A stretch of DNA of 64,000 nt, from NCBI GenBank assembly GCA_947561395.2, contig OX387190.1, forward strand, positions 25,290,858-25,354,857. The letters are read 5' to 3'. Under the pieces are notes generated by a model. That model had not been told where the DNA came from, ran no database searches, and was given only the letters and a program-made list of their open reading frames with translations. Numbering within the stretch: position 1 is the first letter of the stretch; the number at the start of each line of letters is the position of its first letter. The translations under genes and the position numbers were made by a program. The DNA comes from Buxus sempervirens. Its lineage: Eukaryota; Streptophyta; Magnoliopsida; Buxales; Buxaceae. This document shows positions 57,748 through 64,000 of this stretch, piece after piece.

Positions 57748-57876
57748 GTCCGCATTTGGTATGCGGACAAGCCCTGACTGCATTTGATTTGCGGACAAGC
57801 CCTGACCGCATTTGATTTGCGGACATTACGTGACCGCATTGGAAATGCGGACAAGGCGTGTCCGCATTGTATTTTG
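57748..57876. repeat. array of CCGCATTTGATTTGCGG palindromes
   Basis: Units start at 57748, 57776, 57804 and 57832, exactly 28 bp apart, with a partial fifth. The arms are GTCCGCA / TGCGGAC around an AT centre. The array ends about 180 bp upstream of the TATA box. Confidence 0.88.
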
Positions 57877-58054
57877 GGCACTTTCGTAAAAACTCATTTT
57901 TTAAGCCTTGTTGCTATTTTTCTACCTCTCTCTAGGGTTTCGTCCACCCCTTTTTACCCCTCATTGGTTCTCATATTAACTTCTACTCATGTTGCTAAAA
58001 CTGGATTGGAACATTCTAGAACCTCTTAGGACCACCTTTGCCCTTGCTCTTGCT

Positions 58055-58062
58055 TATAAATA
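58055..58062 (+). promoter_or_regulatory. TATA box of the Ogre-like 5' LTR
   Basis: TATAAATA followed by GGAGGTCTCTCCTCAAGCAAA, parallel to the other three LTRs. Confidence 0.75.
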
Positions 58063-59503
58063 GGAGGTCTCTCCTCAAGCAAAGGGCTGAGAATTGAAGG
58101 CTGGAAATTGTGGCTAAGAATTGTACCAAAAGTTGGAGATTGAAAAGCTCCAAGTGAAGAAGTGAACCTTTACCTCTCTGCTTTTCTGCAATCCAGGTAT
58201 GCTTCTTTTATTTTATTCCTCTATTTTTAATTTGTAGGATTATTCTGATCTTCTCCCTTTCTGTAAAATAAGGCTTGTATGTGATTGTAACCCCAAAGCT
58301 TAATTCAAGTACCTCGAGTATCTTCTCTAGCCGTAAAACGTGAAGAGCGTTCTAGAGGAAAGCAGGATAGGAATTGACCCGTAGGATAGGCTCCTATGTG
58401 TTATAATCTTTGATTTTTGTATTTTTAATACTTTATTTAGGCTATGTGATTGTTTATTGTTGAAATATGGAGGAATACCATGGATATATGCTATTCATAG
58501 CATTAGATTTTATTTTCCTCCTAAATTGTTGTTTTTACATTATTTTCTCCTTCTTTATGTTTTTTTGTTATTAGGCTAGAATTTTGGGTCTATCATGGTC
58601 AATATGGTAGATCTGAAATTAGAGGCCTTAAAGCAACCTCTCGGATTTCATGAGGTGATTTTTTAAATTATTTTAATTTTTGAGAGAAGATCCTGTGGTC
58701 TAAATTTTCCCTTTTGATGTTTTATGAGTGTATTGGCTTAGATCTATCAACCAATGGGAAATCTCGACTAGATCTGTACCCTAGATGGTTCAGATTTGTT
58801 TCCAATATCATGAGATGTTTTTTTTTTGTTACTTTTAATTTTGAGAGAGGATCCCATGGTCTAAACTCTCCCTTTTTGATGATTTTCATCCACATGGGTG
58901 TATCTAGTTTATATCTCTCAATTAATGAGAGGTTTGAACTTGATTTGTACCCTAGAATTGTTTAGATTAATTTTCCAACATCATAAGGCAGTTTTAAAAG
59001 GATTCTAATATTTCTGAGAAGATCCTACAATCTAAACTCCCTCTTTTTTATGTTTTTCTTTTTAACCTGTTTTATTTATCTTGATTTTATTCAATCATGA
59101 AACCCAAGAAATGAAGTATTCATAAAAAGGATCCAGAATTAATTGGATCATTCATATGGAGAAAACCATACATTTTTTATTATTCCTTTTTTTTTTTACT
59201 TTTTGATTTGATTTTAATAGCAAGCCTTTTTAAAACATGAGTAATACTTGGCAACCACCTTGTGTGGATAAATGGGAATGCCTAACACCTTCCCTTATTC
59301 ATAACCTAATCTCCTTACCCATCTCTGGTTTATTTTTTATTAGAATTATTTTTACTCTAATTATACTTTTCTTTTATTATTTACTTTATCTAATTATTTT
59401 GGTGTCCATTCATACCTAAAATTGAATGGTGGGGACTCCATGATTTTATTGAGCCCGTGTCATGATAAGAAGTCATTGAGTTGATTTTTCCATGTCTCAC
59501 AAT

Positions 59504-59521
59504 TGGCGACTCCGCTAGGGA
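59504..59521 (+). other. primer-binding site (Ogre type)
   Basis: TGGCGACTCCGCTAGGGA lies two bases after the LTR end. It begins with the TGG that pairs with a tRNA CCA tail. It resembles the arginine-tRNA-type site I recall for Ogre-like Tat elements. It fixes the 5' LTR boundary. Confidence 0.8.
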
Positions 59522-60114
59522 ATTAGTGGATTTAAGCCATGTTTTGTATTGATTCATGTTTTGTTTTATTTTAAATGCTTGCTATTTTCTTTATTTTATT
59601 TGGGGTATGTTTGATGAATTTTAAATATGATTTGTGTAATTAGAAGACTCATGAGGATATGGCATGTATGTGTTGCTTGATTGTGTCTAGAAATATGGTT
59701 AGGAGGAGCCTATCTTGTAACATGATGTTGCTGTATTTTGTAATAACATGCTTTAATTTGGGATTTTAATGTCATGTGCGAATCATGAAAATTAAGAGCA
59801 TGAAATCTACGAGTTTAGTAGATATTTTTGGGGTTTTCAAGCATGTTTTCCATGAACAATTCTTTCTTGTACAATATGATTATTTGCTGTATTTTTTTAT
59901 GACATGCTTTGATTTGGGGGTTTAATGCTATGTTTTGAACATGAAAATTATGAGCATGAAATCTAAGAATTTAGTGGGCATTTTTGGGTTTTCAAGCATG
60001 TTTTGCATGATTAATTGTTTTCGTACAATATGATAACATGCTTGTGTGATATTTTTTGGTATATAATAGTCATGAGCATATTTAGGTGTCTTATTATCTT
60101 GTTGCTTGTGTTTA
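59522..60114 (+). other. internal leader of the Ogre-like element
   Basis: Non-coding. Two similar ~120-bp blocks (near 59730-59850 and 59870-60030) share GACATGCTTT(A/G)ATTTGGG, GAGCATGAAATCTA and TTTTTGGGGTTTTCAAGCATG, i.e. an imperfect tandem duplication. Confidence 0.6.
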
Positions 60115-60487
60115 TGTAAAACCCCAAAATTTTCTACATGATTTTTATTTATGAGAATTAATAAACTGTGTATGTAAGAAAACTTGGTGGGCGAGCATGC
60201 ACTGAATCATGGGTTTTTAAAATGTCGAGCGGCAAAGAATATAGGGTAAGTATAAATACTTAAGGTATTTAGATTCGTAGATTTCGCATACTCGCATACT
60301 TTGTGTTGAAGGAGATTGCGGCTGGTTTTCTAGGGCTTTGGGGAGAAGAGAAGACGTTCGTGTTCTTGTCGATCAGAGGGTGTTCAGAAAGACCATCTTT
60401 TCGACCAGAGAAGAGTTTTGGGCGAAGAGCGATAGTTTTCACTTCTAGTTCTCAGAGTTGCAGTGCGAGGACTTGAGCATATAAGAG

Positions 60488-60498
60488 GTGAGTAGCAT
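60488..60498 (+). other. donor-like splice site in element C
   Basis: GTGAGTAGCAT, the counterpart of 6271 and 15977. Confidence 0.5.
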
Positions 60499-61516
60499 CA
60501 TTTTTAACTTGTGGTTTTAATTCTAGATTAGCCGAACTGCATGTTTTGGAAAGATGTTACTTTCGAAAGGAGGATTTTGAAGAGTTTTAGGGTCGTAAAA
60601 TAAAGTTTGTTTGGATTAAATTCAAACCATGTCTAAACGTGTTCTGGGGATGGTAGAAACATAGAAAAGTTGTTACAGAAGGGAAAAACTTGATCAGTCA
60701 TAGAGTTTTGGAAGTTACAGAGAGTCGCGAATCGTAGGGGGTATCCGCCGACTTGGCGCCTACCTAGAGCCAAGAGGATTAGTCAGCGCAAGATCGCGCT
60801 CACTTCGCGCCAAGAGAGTTTTAGTTAGCGCGAGATAGATTTTGGTATACGCCGAGTTCTCATCAACCTCGCGCCAAGCGCCAGAGGTCAGCGCACCCAC
60901 TGAAAACTACCGAAAGTTGTTTCTGACCAATCCAAGCCAATTTTTGATACTTTGAGACTTCAACCTCTTACCCAAAGACTAGATTAGAATATTAGAAATA
61001 TTATATCTTGGTATTCTTGGTAGAGCCTTTAATCAAATTCTTGGTATTCTATAGGGTTCCGAAGTGTGAATTGAAGGAATCTGGGTAGGTTTACTGTTCA
61101 TGACACTATAAGCTAATGAGTTAGTCTTCTTTATGTATTATATTTGTTTTTAGATTATGAATCTGTTTAATCTGGATTTGTTTGATATCAAAGGGTTGAA
61201 TAGTATTGTAAATTTTCTTGTGTGAGTAAAAGGATTTTACTGCTAATGAGGTTTATTGTTTTGGGGTTGGGATACCTATTGAAATTACATGAGTTGCTAT
61301 TCTGGCTAGAATGACTTATGATGAGTGTATTGGGATACACATGATGGTAATCAGTGTGGGTTTATTGTTTTGCAAATACTGAGTTTTGTGAACTTGTTAA
61401 TTTGGTTTTGTTTTAGCTTCCCTTGGATCCATGCTTAAGCTTAGTAATGTGATGGTATTGTTGGTCGGTATAATTGCATGGCCTTGTGTGTTGCCACGAC
61501 CGGTGTAAAGCAGCCA

Positions 61517-61640
61517 GAAACCCTGAGTAGGCCTGGTTGTCAATGCCGAAACCCGAGGAGTAGGCCTGCATTGGATGACGAAAGCCTGAGTAGGCCATCA
61601 TTTCAGAGTTCCGAAACCTTGAGCAGGCCGGAACTGTGTA
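61517..61640 (+). repeat. four-copy ~32-bp tandem repeat
   Basis: GAAACCCTGAGTAGGCCTG-type units start at 61517, 61548, 61580 and 61613. Variable text follows each GAGTAGGCC core. It lies inside the putative intron of element C. Confidence 0.8.
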
Positions 61641-61867
61641 CATGGAGGTGTGGATGTCTCCTTGGTATGTCAATTAATCAATTTAACAATAGTCATGACA
61701 TTGACCATTCGATGTGTTGTCGGTATTGTATTTGAAATATGATTGGACACTAATATTGGTTTTGAATTTAAATTGGAAATTGTCTTGGTTGTTTTAATCG
61801 TACTGGCTATTTATCGGTGCATAATTTGAACTGTTGTTAACTATTTCTGCATGCATATGCTACTCAC

Positions 61868-61985
61868 TGAGATATTCGTATCTTACTCTTTTGTTTTTTC
61901 TTTTTCAGATACTCATGGTGAGGCGACTATTAGGGTAGATCCGACTGAGACGTATAGGGAGGAAGATTACTATTATATTCCATAG
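61868..61985 (+). other. element C: hairpin, acceptor-like site and short conserved frame
   Basis: The hairpin TGAGATATTCGTATCTTA (61868-61885) occupies the place of TGAGACATTAGTCTCA in A and B. It is followed by TTTTTTCTTTTTCAG (AG at 61907-61908) and a short frame ending REEDYYYIP plus stop at 61983-61985. Confidence 0.55.
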
Positions 61986-62340
61986 ACTTGTAGGTTATTT
62001 TGGATTGGACTTTTGATTTATTTAATGTTGGAAGGGTAATAAAGTAGTTCGAAGTTGAACCATTTGATTTTAATAAAGCTGAATTTTAAATTCTTAGATA
62101 ATAAATGTTTGTGCACTCTGATATGGTTTAGTTTAGGTGATTATCCAGTGATCATATCTGCCTTGGTTTGTGAATAAAAATGTGCTTGGCTACGAAAAAG
62201 AGTGGCAAGGGGTTGGGACGTTGTGAATGCACTTGTAATTTCAAATGCACTTGAGCACTTTAAATCTTTTGCACAGCCTACCCATTACCTATAAGAAGTT
62301 GAACCCGAATGTGTGTAGCTTGGCGCAACGAGGTCGTTAC

Positions 62341-63000
62341 TTCGGAAAGAGAAAGTGAAAACATTCACCTTAGAACTTTAAGATAATGATGTAATGACAT
62401 TATGGATCCTGGATTCTAGTCATCACTAGGCTTGAAATCTAAGTTGCCAATAAACCAAAACCTAAGACCCCTACGCTTGAAGGTGGAGTAATACGTTTTT
62501 TAGCTAAAGTAAACAATTACGATGGGGAAATGGGTTTGTAATTGAGGGAAAGCCGGTTGCATGATTCACAAGGTCAAGGTATGATATGAATACCATATTG
62601 AAGGTAAACACATGGTAACAAGGTAATGTCATTTTTTTATTTATCTTCATATCATGTAAAGTAAGTGCCATGGGGTCCATGTGTTTGGGATGGAATTTTT
62701 CCCAATGAGATTTGTATCCTAAGATTGGTGTAGTCTATAGGAAGAGCTTTTTTTAACTTTGCTCAGAAGTCATCCTACCCAAAATCCATGCAGGAGGCAA
62801 CCCAAAATCCAAAATCTATGAATATGGTGTCTAATTTTGGAGGGAACATGTGCCCTCATGCATTTTTTTTCTGTAAATATAGTGTCAAAATCCATTTTTG
62901 GACAGTCTAGAAGCTTGTCAATGGTGAACCTTATGTTTGGATGAGCAATCAAAGTCATTAACTCACTTGAAAAACAAAAAAAAACAATGAAATTCCATCC
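62341..63000. other. non-coding DNA, probably Ogre internal or LTR-derived
   Basis: No coding signal is recognised. AACCCAAAATCCA is repeated with a variant near 62778-62808. Confidence 0.4.
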
Positions 63001-63200
63001 GTAAACCGCATTACATATACGGACATGGCCTGACCGCATTTCATTTGTGGACATGGCCTGACCGCATTTTATTTGCAGACATCGCCTGACCACATTTTAT
63101 TTGTGGACCTAGCCTGACCGCGTTTTATTTGCGGACCTAGCCTGACCGCGTTTTATTTGCAGACCTAGCCTGACCGCATTTTAAATACGGACATGGCTAG
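63001..63200. repeat. expanded CCGCATTTTATTTGCGG palindrome array
   Basis: Units start at 63031, 63059, 63087, 63115, 63143 and 63171, exactly 28 bp apart, with a divergent unit before them. Flanking DNA resembles that beside the array at 57748 (TTTTAGCAACTTTT against TTGTTGCTATTTTT), in the same orientation. No LTR ends or TATA block are found nearby, so it is an isolated U3-like piece. Confidence 0.85.
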
Positions 63201-63639
63201 TTCGCACTAAGTACGCGGTTTTACAGATTTAAGCTATTTTAGCAACTTTTGTAAACCAACTTGGTTCCTTTAACCTCTTAAGTGATATAAAAGATGATAA
63301 ACACTTCAATAAGAGTAAATAGCATCCAAATTCTTATAAACTTACTCAAATCAAAGGGTTAAGCATTTTTATAAAATTTTTACCTAAGTAAAACAGGTAA
63401 CTTAACTCCAAGAGTGGAAGTGATAAAGAAAAATTTATGTGAATCAAAATACATTTTAATGTTACAAAATACATTCTTGAAGTGAAATCTAAAGGAGAAT
63501 AAGAAAAGAAAATGTCAAATCATTTTAAATCTCCCAGGTTTGATAAGAACAATTCAATTTAAAATCTGTTCTTGAATAAGAAATTTCAAAATAAAAAAAA
63601 TCAAAATCAACTCAAAAGTCTAAAAAATAAAAATTTCAA

Positions 63640-63990
63640 AAATTCCATGGGCCTCTGAAAGCCTTTGAATTTCAGATTTTCCTCAAAAATTCCACGAGCC
63701 TCTGAAAGCCTTTGAATTTCAAATATTTAACCTCATAGGCCTTCTAAAGCCTTAATTTAGAAACTCATAAGACCTCTGAAAGCCTAAAATTTCAAATCTT
63801 TATCTTTATAAGCCTTTAGAAGCTTGCGTGATTCTAGAACCCTTCATAGGCTCCTGAAAGCCTGTGTAATTTCAAGACGCTTTGGAAGCCTTAATTCCAA
63901 ACTCCTATCTTGTAGGACATGTTGGAAGCCCTAAAATATTCCAACACCTTTTTGGATGGCCTTTTTCGTACCAACCAATTCATTTCTTGT
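63640..63990. repeat. degenerate tandem repeat (GCCTCTGAAAGCCT...)
   Basis: The phrase CCTCTGAAAGCCTTTGAATTTCA recurs in decaying form about every 50-60 bp (near 63651, 63691, 63738, 63774, 63812, 63852 and later), up to the window edge. The GAAGCCT core is kept while linkers vary. It is probably part of the Ogre-like leader. Confidence 0.65.
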
Positions 63991-64000
63991 GGGACATGTT

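Larger units (their letters stand above)
60115..62340 (+). mobile_element. element C: TG-start LTR-like element related to A and B
   Basis: It starts TGTAAAACCCCAAAATTTTC. It carries the same ordered signals as A and B (donor-like GTGAGTAGCAT, hairpin, TTTTTCAG, short acidic frame and stop). About 355 bp follow the stop, as in A and B, so the end is placed near 62340, although no clear CA end or target duplication is seen. No gag or pol. A ~32-bp tandem repeat lies at 61517-61640. The broad sequence has diverged strongly from A and B. Confidence 0.6.
57643..64000 (+). mobile_element. Ogre/Tat-like element, 5' part (runs off the window)
   Basis: A 1,859-bp 5' LTR (57643-59501) with TGTAGACACCCC start and CATGTCTCACA end, a primer site, and then internal non-coding DNA. 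Ogre elements are known for a long region before gag, which fits the lack of genes here. Element C is inserted at 60115. Whether all DNA after 62341 is internal Ogre sequence is uncertain, because a second U3-like palindrome array appears at 63001. It is incomplete within this window. Confidence 0.7.

Overview
This window looks like nuclear DNA from a repeat-rich flowering plant, probably a eudicot. The signs are intron-bearing genes of plant-specific type, long AT-rich spacers, (TA)n microsatellites, a degraded piece of plastid DNA and deeply nested plant transposons. Only two genes look like working host genes, both on the minus strand. One is a FAR1-RELATED SEQUENCE (FRS) type protein at about 38.5-42.2 kb. 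The other is a seven-exon BAT1-type amino-acid permease at 45.6-48.8 kb, whose last exon has been tandemly duplicated downstream.

Layout. 0-2.7 kb: a long Ogre/Tat-like LTR. 2.7-11.1 kb: a hAT-type MITE, AT-rich repeat remnants and a 3.3 kb TG...CA element (A). 11.15-22.03 kb: a Ty3/gypsy Tat-lineage retrotransposon with an AATGT target duplication; a 2.7 kb element (B, related to A) sits inside it with its own CAGGA duplication. 22-26 kb: AT-rich spacer and a PIF/Harbinger element with a TTA duplication. 26.2-31.2 kb: a minus-strand L1-type LINE with a 17-bp target duplication, itself split by a 2.4 kb solo LTR. 32.4-37.9 kb: a degraded Harbinger-like region with a transposase fragment, a Helitron helicase fragment and a 122-bp tandem array. 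38.5-48.8 kb: the two host genes. 50.8 kb: a small MULE-like MITE. 51.2-54.8 kb: a solo Ogre-like LTR (AATTC duplication) carrying a 1.26 kb insertion with a 62-bp tandem array. 56.2 kb: a plastid trnI-CAU fossil. 57.6 kb to the end: the 5' part of an Ogre-like element (LTR, primer site, internal DNA), interrupted by a third relative of A and B (element C).

Two patterns are not explained by ordinary annotation. First, the Ogre-like LTRs each carry an array of short palindromes just upstream of the TATA box. The repeat period is 28 bp in two families and about 39 bp in a third, but the palindrome sequence differs between families. Second, elements A, B and C share a GT(A/G)AGTAG donor-like site, a hairpin whose stem has changed by paired substitutions, a pyrimidine-rich TTTTCAG acceptor-like site and a short reading frame ending in an acidic/tyrosine motif (EDYYYPG-like) plus stop. 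This suggests selected RNA processing inside what otherwise look like long solo LTRs.

Family calls rest on motif recognition by eye. No searches, alignments or expression data were available.
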